DNA of 64,000 nucleotides from Pseudomonas sp. MWU16-30317 (GCF_020515695.1 NZ_JAIWJA010000006.1:62001-126000), one strand, 5' to 3'; positions 7,650 through 17,077 are shown, counted from the first letter of the stretch. Numbers and translations are program-made. Notes: generated from the letters alone by a model not told the origin.

Positions 7650-8639
7650 CTACGCCAGCACGATCTGATTCTTGCCCTGACGTTTGGCTTGGTACATTGC
7701 CGTATCCGCGCGAGAAAACAACGCGTCGAGCATCTCGTCTTCCGGGCTCAGATTGGTCAGGCCCTGGCTCACCGTCACGCCGTATTGCTTGCCGTTGTGG
7801 TTGAAGCTCAGACGCTGAATTTCGCGCTGCAGGCGTTCGGCAATCTGCTTGGCCATCTCTGGCGCACAGCCTGGGAATACCGCCGCGAACTCTTCGCCAC
7901 CGATGCGCCCGAATAGATCGCCGCGGCGCAACGCGCCTTTGCCGCTCTCAGCGATACGCTGCAGCACCTGATCGCCCGCAGGGTGGCCGTAGGAGTCGTT
8001 GATGATCTTGAAGTCATCGATGTCCAGCAGCAGAAAGCCCATGGGCGTGCCGTCCAGCCTGGCCTGCTCGAACTCGCGATGGGCACACTCGAAGAAGTGC
8101 CGGCGGTTGCTGCTCTGGGTCAGCACGTCGGTGGTGGCCAGGCGTTGCAGCTCGCCTTCGAGGTGCTTCTTTTCGGTGATGTCCTCGGCGATTCCGACAA
8201 CGATGACCTTGCTTGCATCCACTTGCTGATTGACGAAGCACTTGTCGCTGATCCAGCGCACTTGCCCGTCGGCGCGGATGATGCGGTATTCGCGGTCGAC
8301 GACCGAGCCTTTCTCCAGCACCTCGGCCAGGGTACGTTCGGCGTAATCCAGGTCGTCAGGGTAGATGCTGTCGCGCCACTCGTTGTAGTCCGCCAGCAAT
8401 AGTCCGGCCGAGCGCCCGAAAATGCGCTCGTAGGCCGGGCTGACATAGATCATCTGCTGGGTTTCCCAGTCGAACGCCCAGAGCACCGCATTGACGCTCA
8501 CCAAGAGCGAGCTGAACAATTGCTCGCGCTCGCTCAGGCGTGCCACTTCCCCCTGAGCATGCATCAACGCCATCAATGTCTCAGCGGCTTCGGGCATCTG
8601 CTTGAACGGAATCGAATGCGGTTTTTTTATACCCATCAT
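7650..8639 (-). CDS. PAS domain diguanylate cyclase
   Basis: The protein makes cyclic di-GMP from GTP. A short N-terminal helix (residues 15-40) is followed by a PAS/PAC sensor at about 45-155 (AFDWETQQMIYVSPAYERIF, ending VGIAEDITEKK). A GGDEF domain follows at about 165-328, with an intact active-site GGEEF at 247-251. An RxxD product-inhibition site (Arg238, Asp241) stands exactly five residues before it, so the enzyme should be active and feedback-inhibited. No membrane segment is visible, so it is probably cytoplasmic. ATG codons at 8639 and 8636 are equally possible starts. The gene is convergent with the HDOD gene. Confidence 0.92.
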   Translation of the reverse strand: MMGIKKPHSIPFKQMPEAAETLMALMHAQGEVARLSEREQLFSSLLVSVNAVLWAFDWETQQMIYVSPAYERIFGRSAGLLLADYNEWRDSIYPDDLDYAERTLAEVLEKGSVVDREYRIIRADGQVRWISDKCFVNQQVDASKVIVVGIAEDITEKKHLEGELQRLATTDVLTQSSNRRHFFECAHREFEQARLDGTPMGFLLLDIDDFKIINDSYGHPAGDQVLQRIAESGKGALRRGDLFGRIGGEEFAAVFPGCAPEMAKQIAERLQREIQRLSFNHNGKQYGVTVSQGLTNLSPEDEMLDALFSRADTAMYQAKRQGKNQIVLA

Positions 8640-8761
8640 GGGTGCATCTCAAAAGGCGTGGGGTCTATGGCGAAATGCGCAAGCGATAGGCAGCCACGGC
8701 ACTGCCCGCTGACACGGCGAGTATGTCCTGAGAGTAAAAAATTGTTACGAAGTTCCGACAG

Positions 8762-8784
8762 ACGCCCCCTATTTACGGGGGCGT
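8762..8784. terminator. Hairpin downstream of desA
   Basis: ACGCCCCC pairs perfectly with GGGGGCGT across a seven-base loop, 13 bases past the desA stop. There is no T-run, so it is a weak or rho-assisted terminator candidate. Confidence 0.5.
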
Positions 8785-8797
8785 ACCGATGGACGGC

Positions 8798-9988
8798 TCA
8801 CGCCAGGGCAGGGCGCAGCGAGTAGGTTTTAAGCTGGGCGGCGAACTCGTGCAGCGATTGGATACCGCTGGTTTCAGCGTCCTGTACCCACTCCTTGATG
8901 GCGGCCAGCATGTCATGGCCGTTCGCGCTGGTTCGCGCCCAGATCAGCTGCAGTGCCAGGCGCTTCTCATAGATCACCTTGAGCGCGTGGCTGTGCTCCA
9001 GCATGCCCTGTATGCGCTGCTGGTGCCGATCATCGAGCAGGCTGGTTTCGCGCGACAGCAGGCGCTTGGCCCGGCGGAATTGGTGGCGCACCGACTGGTC
9101 GACGCGATCGAGTTCCTGTTGCACCAGCGGCGCGATCACCAGCTTGCGGTACTGCGCCATGATCTGGAATCGGTTGTTGAGGATGGCCATGGCGGTGTCC
9201 ATGTCCAGGTGGCCCTTGCCTTCGACGCGGTGGGCGATCGGTGCCACGCGCTGCACCTTGGCCAGGCGCAGGGCGCTGAAGATGCGGATCCACATCCAGC
9301 CCATGTCGAATTCCCACTTGCGCACCGACAGCTTGGCCGAGTTCGGGTAGGTATGGTGGTTGTTGTGCAGCTCCTCGCCGCCCACGATGATGCCCCAGGG
9401 CACCAGATTGGTGGCGGCGTCACGGCACTCGAAGTTGCGATAGCCCATTGCGTGGCCCAGGCCGTTGATGACGCCGGCAGCCCAGAAGGGGATCCACATC
9501 ATCTGCACGGCCCAGACGGTCAGGCCGAGCGCGCCGAACAAGGCGATATCGATGACCGCCATGATGGCGATGCCGCCCAGCTTGTAGCGGCTGTACAGGT
9601 TGCGTTCGATCCAGTCCTCGGGGCAGTTCTTGCCGTAGATACGCAGTGTTTCCGGGTTCTGCGCCTCGGCGCGATACAGCTCGGCGCCGGTGCGCAGAAC
9701 CGTGCCCAGGCCCTTGATGACGGGGCTGTGCGGATCGTCGACGGTCTCGCACTTGGCGTGGTGCTTGCGGTGGATGGCAGTCCACTCGCGGGTATTCTGG
9801 CCCGTGGTCAACCACAGCCAGAAACGAAAGAAGTGCTTGAGCCCGGCATTGAGCTCCAACGAGCGGTGCGCCGAATAGCGATGCAGGTAGATCGTGACGC
9901 TGAGGATGGTCACGTGAGTCAGCAACAGGGTGATGGCCACCAGTTGCCAAGGCGATAAATCGAGAAAACCGTTGTACCACATAGGCAA
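8798..9988 (-). CDS. desA: Acyl-lipid delta-9 fatty acid desaturase
   Basis: This membrane di-iron desaturase introduces a cis double bond into acyl chains of existing phospholipids. All three histidine boxes are present: HRYSAH (His36, His41), HRKHH (73-77) and HNNHH (208-212). Hydrophobic segments lie at about 13-35, 50-62 and 140-180. The 396 residues match P. aeruginosa DesA in length. It is divergent from a GGDEF-EAL gene, as in P. aeruginosa (PA0286/PA0285, from memory). The C-terminal 150 residues are a helical, charged extension typical of this bacterial subgroup. No desT-like regulator is adjacent. Confidence 0.9.
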   Translation of the reverse strand: MPMWYNGFLDLSPWQLVAITLLLTHVTILSVTIYLHRYSAHRSLELNAGLKHFFRFWLWLTTGQNTREWTAIHRKHHAKCETVDDPHSPVIKGLGTVLRTGAELYRAEAQNPETLRIYGKNCPEDWIERNLYSRYKLGGIAIMAVIDIALFGALGLTVWAVQMMWIPFWAAGVINGLGHAMGYRNFECRDAATNLVPWGIIVGGEELHNNHHTYPNSAKLSVRKWEFDMGWMWIRIFSALRLAKVQRVAPIAHRVEGKGHLDMDTAMAILNNRFQIMAQYRKLVIAPLVQQELDRVDQSVRHQFRRAKRLLSRETSLLDDRHQQRIQGMLEHSHALKVIYEKRLALQLIWARTSANGHDMLAAIKEWVQDAETSGIQSLHEFAAQLKTYSLRPALA

Positions 9989-10127
9989 GAAAGCCCTCGG
10001 TAGAAAGTGAAACCGTGACCGGCATTATCAACATGCGCCGGGATAAAACCAGTCGCGATTTTAAAGAATGGTGGCAGAATGTACGCTGCTTATAATCGCC
10101 GTTTCAGTGTAAGGGTTTTGCAACACA

Positions 10128-12032
10128 ATGGCCGTACCCTCCCGAAATGCGCTGCGTGTAGCGCTGTCTTACCTTGCACTGTCGGTGCTCTGGTATGTGC
10201 TCACTGATCAAATATTGAGCAGATTTTTCGATGATTCCGTCCAAATTGCCCATGGGCAAATGATTAGCGGATATTTCTGGATCGTGCTCAGCGCCTTGGT
10301 GCTGCTGTTTGCGCGTTCCAGGCTGCTGCGTGACCTGGCTGCCGAGGGCTCCCAGCGTCGTGCCGAGCAAGACCGCCTGCGCATGGCCGCTGCGGTGTTC
10401 GACAGCACCCTTGAAGGCGTGCTGGTGACCAACGCTCAAGGCCAGATCGTGCACGTCAACCGAGCGTTCATGGACATCACCGGTTACTGCGCTGAAGAGG
10501 TTATCGGCTGCAATCCGAGCAAGTTCAAGTCCGGTCGTCATGATCCTGCCTTCTACCATCAACTGTTCGCCGATCTCGATGCCAAGGGCGAATGGCATGG
10601 CGAGATCTGGAATCGGCGCAAAAGCGGCGAAGTGTACCCGCAATGGCAGACCATCCGCGTCATCCGCACCCCGCGCGGCGCCATTACCCATTATGTCGCA
10701 GTGTTTTCCGATGTCAGCGCCAGCAAGCGCTCGGCGCAAGAGCTGACCCGCCTGGCGCATCACGACCCACTCACCGAGTTGCCCAATCGCCTGTTGTTCA
10801 GCGACCGCGTCGAGCAATCGTTGAGCGCGGCGCGGGCGCACAAGCGTGTTTGCGCGCTGTTGTTCATCGATCTCGATCATTTCCAGAGCGTCAACGATGG
10901 CCTCGGCCATGCGGCGGGTGATCGCCTGCTCAAGGCCGTCGCCCAGCGCCTGGAGGCGTTGATGGGTGAGAGCATGACCTTGGCGCGGCTGGGCGGCGAC
11001 GAGTTTGCCGTGCTGATCGAGAGCTGTGTGCAGGTCGCCCAGGCCGCCGAAGTGGCGCAGCGCCTGGCAAACGCGCTCAAGGAGCCGTTCACGCTCGACC
11101 AGCAAACGCTGTTCGTGGGCGCCAGTGTGGGTATCAGCCTGTTCCCCGATGATGCCAGCAGCGCCGAGCAACTGCTGCGCAACGCCGATTCAGCACTGTT
11201 CAAGGCCAAGAACAGCGGCCGCGGCGGCTACGCCCTATATACCGAAGCGCTCACGGCCCACGCCCGCCAGCGTCTGGAGGTGGGCGCCGAACTGCGCCGG
11301 GCCTTGCAGCAGGAAGAACTGCGCGTCTATTACCAGCCGGTGCACGACCTCGGCAGCGGGGCCATGGTCGGCGTCGAGGCGCTGGTGCGCTGGATGCACC
11401 CGCAGCGCGGCCTGGTGCCGCCGATCGAGTTCATTCCGGTGGCCGAAGACAGCGGCTTGATCGTCGATATCGATCGTTGGGTCACGCGCCAGGCCTGCGA
11501 GCAGATGGTCGCCTGGCAGGCCCAAGGGCGAGCGCTGGCATTCGTTGCGGTCAATCTGTCGAGCCGGCTGTTCGGACACGCTGACCTGAATGCCGGGTTT
11601 GCCCAGGTCCTCGACAGCACCGGGCTGGACCCGGCGCTGCTGGAAGTGGAAGTGACGGAGAGCGCGGTCATGGACGACCCGGACCGTGCACTGGAGCAGT
11701 TGCACAGCTTGCGCGCGCTGGGCCTGCGCCTGGCGATCGATGATTTCGGCACCGGTTATTCGTCGTTGCTGCGCCTCAAGCGCCTGCCCGTGCACAAGCT
11801 GAAGATCGACCAGGGCTTCGTGGCCGGTCTTCCAGATGACGAAGACGATATCGCCATCGTCCGCGCCATCATCGCTCTGGCCCACAGCATGGGCTTACAG
11901 GTGCATGCCGAGGGCATCGAGCAGCCCGAGCAGGGCGAGTTCCTGCGCCGCCATGGCTGCGAACTTGGCCAGGGCTATGGCTTCGGTCGTCCTGTGCCTC
12001 CCGAGCAGCTTCAGTGGGCGCAGGCCTTGTAG
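10128..12032 (+). CDS. Membrane PAS-GGDEF-EAL cyclic di-GMP enzyme
   Basis: This 634-residue protein has two N-terminal membrane helices (about 10-28 and 46-64). A PAS domain follows (about 85-198, VFDSTLEGVLVTNAQGQIVH), then GGDEF (RLGGDEF at 287-293) and EAL (EALVRW from Glu417). The EAL catalytic set looks complete: Asn in VNLS, Glu in EVTES at 508-512, the Asp pair in DDFGTGYSS at 538, Lys in KLKID, and Glu in AEGIE. It is therefore likely an active phosphodiesterase. The GGDEF signature is intact but has no RxxD inhibitory site, so this domain may bind GTP as an allosteric module. It corresponds by context to P. aeruginosa PA0285 (PipA), next to desA and oscA. Confidence 0.92.
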   Translation: MAVPSRNALRVALSYLALSVLWYVLTDQILSRFFDDSVQIAHGQMISGYFWIVLSALVLLFARSRLLRDLAAEGSQRRAEQDRLRMAAAVFDSTLEGVLVTNAQGQIVHVNRAFMDITGYCAEEVIGCNPSKFKSGRHDPAFYHQLFADLDAKGEWHGEIWNRRKSGEVYPQWQTIRVIRTPRGAITHYVAVFSDVSASKRSAQELTRLAHHDPLTELPNRLLFSDRVEQSLSAARAHKRVCALLFIDLDHFQSVNDGLGHAAGDRLLKAVAQRLEALMGESMTLARLGGDEFAVLIESCVQVAQAAEVAQRLANALKEPFTLDQQTLFVGASVGISLFPDDASSAEQLLRNADSALFKAKNSGRGGYALYTEALTAHARQRLEVGAELRRALQQEELRVYYQPVHDLGSGAMVGVEALVRWMHPQRGLVPPIEFIPVAEDSGLIVDIDRWVTRQACEQMVAWQAQGRALAFVAVNLSSRLFGHADLNAGFAQVLDSTGLDPALLEVEVTESAVMDDPDRALEQLHSLRALGLRLAIDDFGTGYSSLLRLKRLPVHKLKIDQGFVAGLPDDEDDIAIVRAIIALAHSMGLQVHAEGIEQPEQGEFLRRHGCELGQGYGFGRPVPPEQLQWAQAL

Positions 12033-12082
12033 CGACAGTAGCTGGCGGGCAGATTGAACAATGTTTATTTGGTTATATAAGC

Positions 12083-12107
12083 ATTCTTAAATAGTCTTTT
12101 TAAGAAT
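12083..12107. promoter_or_regulatory. AT-rich inverted repeat upstream of oscA
   Basis: ATTCTTAAA and TTTAAGAAT form a perfect 9-bp inverted repeat with a 7-base centre, about 70 bp before oscA in a markedly AT-rich stretch. It is a candidate operator or activator site, plausibly for CysB, the sulfur-starvation activator. A later TTTATA at 12118-12123 could serve as a -10 element. Confidence 0.4.
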
Positions 12108-12176
12108 ATCCCGCCTCTTTTATAGTTCGCTCAAGCCCTGCCTCAGCAGAGCACCCCTTGCCATAGGAGCATGATC

Positions 12177-12359
12177 ATGAGCGCACCTCTGCGTAGTGTC
12201 GACGGACAGGACGAAGCCACCATCCTGCGTGAAATTCAAAGCGCGTTGCGCGATCTGCGCTTCGGTGCCGTGGAAATCACCGTGCACAACGCTCAGGTCG
12301 TGCAAATCGAGCGCAAGGAAAAATTCCGGCTTCAGCATCAGGGCAACAAGCCCAGCTGA
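12177..12359 (+). CDS. oscA: Sulfur-starvation small protein OscA (DUF2292)
   Basis: This 60-residue protein shows the DUF2292/YezD pattern (ILREIQSALRDLRFGAVEITVH then VVQIERKEKFRL). In Pseudomonas the oscA gene sits directly before sbp and cysTWA. It is known for roles in organosulfur use and in oxidative or chromate stress during sulfur limitation. The ATG at 12177 is chosen because AGGAG lies eight bases upstream; the ATG at 12171 is too close to that site. sbp begins 68 bp downstream on the same strand. The biochemical activity of the family is unknown. Confidence 0.88.
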   Translation: MSAPLRSVDGQDEATILREIQSALRDLRFGAVEITVHNAQVVQIERKEKFRLQHQGNKPS

Positions 12360-12427
12360 GCCAATCGACTACCGTTTCACCCAAAGCGCCCATCAGAAGC
12401 GTGAACCACACTCCAGGAGCATCATTC

Positions 12428-13438
12428 ATGTCGATTCGCCGTTATGCGTTGGCCGCCATCGCCAGCGCCGTATTTGCCGGTTCCGCCGTCGCCAAAGACT
12501 ACGAGCTGCTGAACGTGTCCTATGACCCGACCCGCGAGCTGTACCAGGACTACAACGCCGAATTCACAAGCTTCTGGACCAAGGATCATCCTGGCGACAC
12601 CGTCAAGATCCAGCAATCCCACGGTGGTTCGGGCAAGCAAGGGCGTTCGGTGATCGATGGTTTGCGCGCTGACGTGGTGACTTTGGCCCTGGCCGGTGAC
12701 ATCGACGAAATCGCCAAGCTCGGCAAGACCCTGCCCGAAAACTGGCAGACCCGCCTGCCGGATGCCAGCACCCCGTACACATCGACCATCGTGTTCCTGG
12801 TGCGCAAGGGCAACCCCAAAGGCATCAAGGACTGGGGCGATCTGACCAAGGACGGCGTTTCGGTCATCACGCCTAATCCAAAAACCTCGGGTGGCGCGCG
12901 CTGGAACTTCCTGGCGGCCTACGCCTACGGCCTGAAAGCCAACGGCGGTGACGAAACCAAGGCCAAGGAATACCTCAAGACCCTGTTCAAGCACGTCCCG
13001 GTGCTGGACACCGGTGCGCGTGGCTCGACCATCACTTTCGTCAACAACGGTCAGGGCGACGTCTTGCTGGCCTGGGAAAACGAAGCGCACCTGGCGCTGA
13101 AAGAAGACGGCGGCGACGCCAAGTTCGACATCGTCACCCCGTCGCTGTCGATCCTGGCCGAACCACCGGTCGCCGTGGTCGACAAGAACGCCGAGAAGAA
13201 GGGCAACGAAGAGATCGCCAAGGCGTACCTCGAGCACCTGTACAGCCCGGCCGGCCAGGAGATCGCAGCGAAGAACTTCTACCGCCCGCGTGACGAGAAG
13301 GTCGCGGCCAAATACGCTGCGCAATTCCCGAAACTCAACCTGGTGACTATCGACAAGGACTTCGGCGGCTGGAAAACTGCACAGCCGAAATTCTTCAACG
13401 ATGGCGGGATTTTCGACCAGATCTATCAGGCGCAGTAA
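12428..13438 (+). CDS. sbp: Periplasmic sulfate-binding protein
   Basis: This 336-residue protein has a Sec signal peptide cut after Ala22 (AGSAVA before KDYELLNV). It then shows the sulfate/thiosulfate-binding pattern: YDPTRELYQDYN, QSHGGSGKQGRSVIDGL, LVRKGNPKGIKDW and ITPNPKTSGGARWN. It delivers sulfate to the CysTWA transporter encoded downstream. The start at 12428 has AGGAG eight bases upstream, whereas a GTG at 12401 would bury the signal peptide. A REPIN separates it from cysT and may protect the sbp message. Confidence 0.95.
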   Translation: MSIRRYALAAIASAVFAGSAVAKDYELLNVSYDPTRELYQDYNAEFTSFWTKDHPGDTVKIQQSHGGSGKQGRSVIDGLRADVVTLALAGDIDEIAKLGKTLPENWQTRLPDASTPYTSTIVFLVRKGNPKGIKDWGDLTKDGVSVITPNPKTSGGARWNFLAAYAYGLKANGGDETKAKEYLKTLFKHVPVLDTGARGSTITFVNNGQGDVLLAWENEAHLALKEDGGDAKFDIVTPSLSILAEPPVAVVDKNAEKKGNEEIAKAYLEHLYSPAGQEIAAKNFYRPRDEKVAAKYAAQFPKLNLVTIDKDFGGWKTAQPKFFNDGGIFDQIYQAQ

Positions 13439-13455
13439 TCAGCGCTTAGGCGGCT

Positions 13456-13533
13456 GGCCCCTTCGCGGTCAGAGACTGCTCCCACAGGCGTGTGCGTATC
13501 CTGTGGGAGCGGGCTCTCCCCCGCGAAGGGGCC
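13456..13533. repeat. REPIN between sbp and cysT
   Basis: Two inverted REP halves (GGCCCCTTCGCGG and CCGCGAAGGGGCC) flank a second nested pair (CTCCCACAGG, CCTGTGGGAG). The whole can fold into one long hairpin in the sbp-cysT mRNA. Confidence 0.85.
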
Positions 13534-13569
13534 AACGCGTAGCTGCAATCTGCCAAACCAAGGACCACT

Positions 13570-14388
13570 ATGTCGCGTCGTATCTCCCCCGTCATACCCG
13601 GCTTCGGGCTGACGCTGGGCTACACCATCGTGTACCTCAGTCTGATTGTGTTGATTCCTCTGGCGGCGATGTTCATCCATGCCGCCCAGCTGACCTGGGA
13701 CCAGTTCTGGACCATCGTCACCGCACCACGGGTGCTGGCGGCGCTCAAGTTGAGCTTTGGCACGGCGCTGGCCGCCGCCATCATCAACGGCATCATCGGC
13801 ACCTTGCTGGCCTGGGTGCTGGTGCGTTACACCTTCCCCGGTCGCAAGATCATCGACGCCATGATCGACCTGCCATTCGCCCTGCCCACGGCCGTGGCCG
13901 GCATCGCGCTCACCGCGCTGTATTCGCCCAACGGCCTGGTCGGCCGCTTCGCCACCGACCTGGGCTTCAAGATCGCCTACTCGCCGCTCGGCATCACCCT
14001 TGCGCTCACTTTCGTGACCCTGCCGTTCGTGGTCCGCACCGTGCAACCAGTGCTCGCCGACATCCCCCGTGAAGTCGAAGAAGCCGCCGCCTGCCTGGGC
14101 GCCAAGCCGCTGCAGGTATTTCGCCACATCCTCGTGCCGGCCTTGCTGCCCGCCTGGCTGACCGGCTTCGCGCTGGCGTTGGCCCGGGGCGTGGGCGAGT
14201 ACGGATCGGTGATCTTCATCGCCGGCAACATGCCGATGAAGACCGAGATCCTGCCGCTGCTGATCATGGTCAAGCTCGATCAATACGACTACACCGGCGC
14301 CACCGCCATCGGCGTGATGATGCTGGTGGTTTCCTTCATCATGTTGCTGCTGATCAACCTGCTGCAGCGGCGTATCGAAACCCCTTGA
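13570..14388 (+). CDS. cysT: Sulfate/thiosulfate ABC transporter permease CysT
   Basis: This 272-residue inner-membrane protein has about six transmembrane helices (first at 13-35). The permease EAA loop (EVEEAAACLGAKPLQVFRHI) docks onto CysA. The family signature LPFALPTAVAGIALTALYSPNG is typical of CysT/CysU. It forms the translocation channel with CysW. cysW follows after 13 bp, so the genes are co-transcribed. Confidence 0.95.
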   Translation: MSRRISPVIPGFGLTLGYTIVYLSLIVLIPLAAMFIHAAQLTWDQFWTIVTAPRVLAALKLSFGTALAAAIINGIIGTLLAWVLVRYTFPGRKIIDAMIDLPFALPTAVAGIALTALYSPNGLVGRFATDLGFKIAYSPLGITLALTFVTLPFVVRTVQPVLADIPREVEEAAACLGAKPLQVFRHILVPALLPAWLTGFALALARGVGEYGSVIFIAGNMPMKTEILPLLIMVKLDQYDYTGATAIGVMMLVVSFIMLLLINLLQRRIETP

Positions 14389-14401
14389 AGGAGCGCTGAA
14401 C

Positions 14402-15265
14402 ATGTCTTCGTCCACTACTTCGGCGGCCAATGCCGCGCGGCGTGGCAGCGTACTTTCACGGCGCATCCTGATCACCCTGGGCTGGCTGGTGTTCGCGCTG
14501 TTCCTGTTGCTGCCGCTGTTTATCGTGGTGTCCCAGGGGCTGAGTTCCGGCCTGGGCGCCTTCTTCACCGCTATCTTCGAGCCGGACGCGCTGTCGGCGC
14601 TGAAGCTGACCGTGCTGGCGGTGGTCATTTCGGTGCCGCTCAACTTGCTGTTCGGCGTGTGCGCGGCCTGGTGCGTGAGCAAGTACAGCTTCCGCGGCAA
14701 GACCATCCTGGTCACCCTGATCGACCTGCCGTTCTCGGTCTCGCCGGTGATCGCCGGCCTGGTCTACGTGTTGATGTTCGGCGCTCAGGGGTTGCTTGGG
14801 CCGTGGTTGCAGGATCACGACATCCAGATCGTCTTCGCCCTGCCGGGGATCGTGCTGGCGACCATCTTCGTCACTGTGCCCTTCGTCGCCCGCGAGCTGA
14901 TCCCGCTGATGCAGGAGCAGGGCACTCAGGAAGAAGAGGCCGCGCGCCTGCTCGGTGCCAACGGCCTGCAGATGTTCTGGTACGTGACGGTGCCCAATAT
15001 CAAGTGGGGCCTGATCTACGGCGTGGTGCTCTGCACGGCGCGGGCGATGGGCGAGTTCGGCGCGGTGTCGGTGGTGTCCGGGCACATCCGCGGGGTGACC
15101 AACACCTTGCCGCTGCACGTCGAGATCCTCTACAACGAATACAACCACGTGGCTGCGTTTGCAGTGGCCAGCCTGCTGCTGATCCTGGCGCTCTTCATCC
15201 TGCTGCTCAAGCAGTGGAGCGAGTCCCGTATTAACCGCCTGCGCAATAGCGCCGCGGAGGAATAA
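14402..15265 (+). CDS. cysW: Sulfate ABC transporter permease CysW
   Basis: This 287-residue permease has about six transmembrane segments. It carries the CysW-type stretch IDLPFSVSPVIAGLVYVL and an EAA loop (EEEAARLLGANGLQMFWYV). It pairs with CysT. The stop lies three bases before the cysA start, indicating translational coupling. Confidence 0.95.
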   Translation: MSSSTTSAANAARRGSVLSRRILITLGWLVFALFLLLPLFIVVSQGLSSGLGAFFTAIFEPDALSALKLTVLAVVISVPLNLLFGVCAAWCVSKYSFRGKTILVTLIDLPFSVSPVIAGLVYVLMFGAQGLLGPWLQDHDIQIVFALPGIVLATIFVTVPFVARELIPLMQEQGTQEEEAARLLGANGLQMFWYVTVPNIKWGLIYGVVLCTARAMGEFGAVSVVSGHIRGVTNTLPLHVEILYNEYNHVAAFAVASLLLILALFILLLKQWSESRINRLRNSAAEE

Positions 15266-15268
15266 ATC

Positions 15269-16258
15269 ATGTCGATCGAAGTGCGTAACGTCAGCAAACG
15301 ATTCAATGCCTTTCAGGCCCTCGACCGCATCGATCTGGACATCCAGAGCGGCGAGTTGGTGGCGCTGCTGGGGCCGTCGGGATGTGGCAAGACCACCCTG
15401 CTGCGTATCATCGCCGGGCTGGAGACGCCGGATCAGGGCAATATCGTCTTCCATGGCGAAGACGTCTCGGGCCATGACGTGCGCGATCGCAACGTCGGCT
15501 TCGTGTTCCAGCACTACGCCTTGTTCCGCCATATGACAGTGTTCGACAACGTCGCCTTCGGCCTGCGCATGAAGCCCAAGGCCGAGCGCCCCAACGAGAC
15601 CCGCATTGCCGAGAAGGTCCACGAGCTGCTGAACATGGTGCAGCTCGACTGGCTGGCCGATCGATATCCCGAGCAATTGTCCGGTGGCCAACGCCAGCGT
15701 ATCGCCCTGGCCCGCGCGCTGGCGGTGGAGCCCAAGGTACTGCTGCTCGACGAGCCCTTCGGCGCACTGGATGCCAAGGTGCGCAAGGAGCTGCGCCGCT
15801 GGCTGGCGCGCCTGCACGAAGACATCAACCTGACCTCGGTGTTCGTGACCCACGACCAGGAAGAAGCCATGGAAGTGGCGGACCGCATCGTGGTGATGAA
15901 CAAGGGCAAGATCGAGCAGATCGGCTCGCCGGGGCAGGTCTACGAGAACCCGGCCAGCGATTTTGTCTATCACTTCCTCGGCGACTCCAACCGTCTGCAT
16001 CTGGGCGGTGAAGAGCACGTGCTGTTCCGCCCCCACGAGGTGTCGCTGTCGCGCAGCGAGCTGGAAGACCACCACGCCGCCGAAGTACGCGATATCCGCC
16101 CACTGGGTGCGACGACGCGAGTGACGTTGAAGGTGGAAGGCCAGCCGGACTTGATCGAGGCTGAGGTGGTCAAGGATCACGACAGCCTGGTGGGCTTGGC
16201 GCGCGGCGAGACGTTGTTCTTCAAGCCGAAGGTGTGGCAGAAGGTTTCGGGTATCTAG
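15269..16258 (+). CDS. cysA: Sulfate ABC transporter ATP-binding protein
   Basis: This 329-residue ATPase powers sulfate import. Walker A is GPSGCGKTT at 35-43, the signature is LSGGQ at 137-141, Walker B and DEP lie at 157-163, and the H-loop is in FVTHDQEEA. A C-terminal TOBE-type regulatory region follows from about residue 240 (LFRPHEVSL). It closes the oscA-sbp-cysTWA cluster. A degenerate REP follows at 16.3 kb. Confidence 0.96.
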   Translation: MSIEVRNVSKRFNAFQALDRIDLDIQSGELVALLGPSGCGKTTLLRIIAGLETPDQGNIVFHGEDVSGHDVRDRNVGFVFQHYALFRHMTVFDNVAFGLRMKPKAERPNETRIAEKVHELLNMVQLDWLADRYPEQLSGGQRQRIALARALAVEPKVLLLDEPFGALDAKVRKELRRWLARLHEDINLTSVFVTHDQEEAMEVADRIVVMNKGKIEQIGSPGQVYENPASDFVYHFLGDSNRLHLGGEEHVLFRPHEVSLSRSELEDHHAAEVRDIRPLGATTRVTLKVEGQPDLIEAEVVKDHDSLVGLARGETLFFKPKVWQKVSGI

Positions 16259-16301
16259 GCAGGTTTGGTGGCGCCTGTGATGGCCACCTCGCCGCCGGAG
16301 C

Positions 16302-16360
16302 TGCGAGCCTGCTCCCACGGGTCTACAAGAAGCCTGTGGGGGCGGGCTATGCCCGCATGC
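16302..16360. repeat. Degenerate REPIN after cysA
   Basis: Inverted GCCTGCTCCCACGG and CCTGTGGGGGCGGGC with a following GCCCGCATGC resemble a decayed REPIN. An AT-rich stretch (16380-16440) with TATACT at 16449-16454 follows and is the likely promoter of the next gene. Confidence 0.55.
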
Positions 16361-16495
16361 CGTTATAACGGCTGATAAACTTTTTTATGTGATTTTTGGT
16401 TATTAATAAATAGCCTCTTATTCCTTAGAGAATATAAAACTCGCCCCTATACTAAGCCTCTGACAACGTATTTTTTTGGCAGGAGGCTCCCTCTC

Positions 16496-17077
16496 ATGCG
16501 CAACGACTCCATCCGCTACCTGATCGTGCCGGGCTGGCAAGGCTCTGCCGATGATCATTGGCAGAGCCATTGGCAGCGCAGCCTGCCGAACAGCAGCCGT
16601 GTCGAGCAGGCCGACTGGATGACGCCGTCGTGCGCGGATTGGGTCGCGGCGCTCGAGCAGTCGATCATCGCCGCCGCCGGCCCGGTCATCCTCATCGCTC
16701 ACAGCCTGGGCTGCATGGCCGTGGTGCACTGGGCTGCGCAGGCGCCTCGCGCACTGTTGCAGCAAGTCCAGGGTGTGCTGCTGGTGGCGCCGGCCGATGT
16801 CGAGCGTCCCAACTGCCCGCCAGCGCTGCAAAATTTCGCACCTATCCCACGGCACTTGCTGCCGTTCCCGAGCCAGGTGGTGAGCTCCGACAACGATGCG
16901 GCCATCAGCGCTACGCGGGCGATGGAACTTGCCCGTGACTGGGGTGCCGAAATCGGCATCCTCACCGGTGCCGGCCACATCAATGTCAAGTCCGGACATC
17001 AGCGCTGGGAGCAGGGGTTCGCCTACCTGTATCGCCTGCAAAGCCGTCTGGAGCAAGGGTCGCTGCGCCGCGCCTGA
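16496..17077 (+). CDS. RBBP9/YdeN-type alpha/beta hydrolase
   Basis: This 193-residue serine hydrolase matches the RBBP9/YdeN family. It has the N-terminal PGWQGSADDHWQSHW signature and the nucleophile Ser70 in LIAHSLGCMAV. A likely acid lies at Asp132/134, and His161 is in GAGHIN. No export signal is visible, so it is cytosolic. It precedes the AAA+ and MetQ-like genes and follows the sulfate transporter genes. The AT-rich upstream region resembles that of oscA, so sulfur control is plausible but unproven. The substrate is unknown. Confidence 0.88.
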   Translation: MRNDSIRYLIVPGWQGSADDHWQSHWQRSLPNSSRVEQADWMTPSCADWVAALEQSIIAAAGPVILIAHSLGCMAVVHWAAQAPRALLQQVQGVLLVAPADVERPNCPPALQNFAPIPRHLLPFPSQVVSSDNDAAISATRAMELARDWGAEIGILTGAGHINVKSGHQRWEQGFAYLYRLQSRLEQGSLRRA

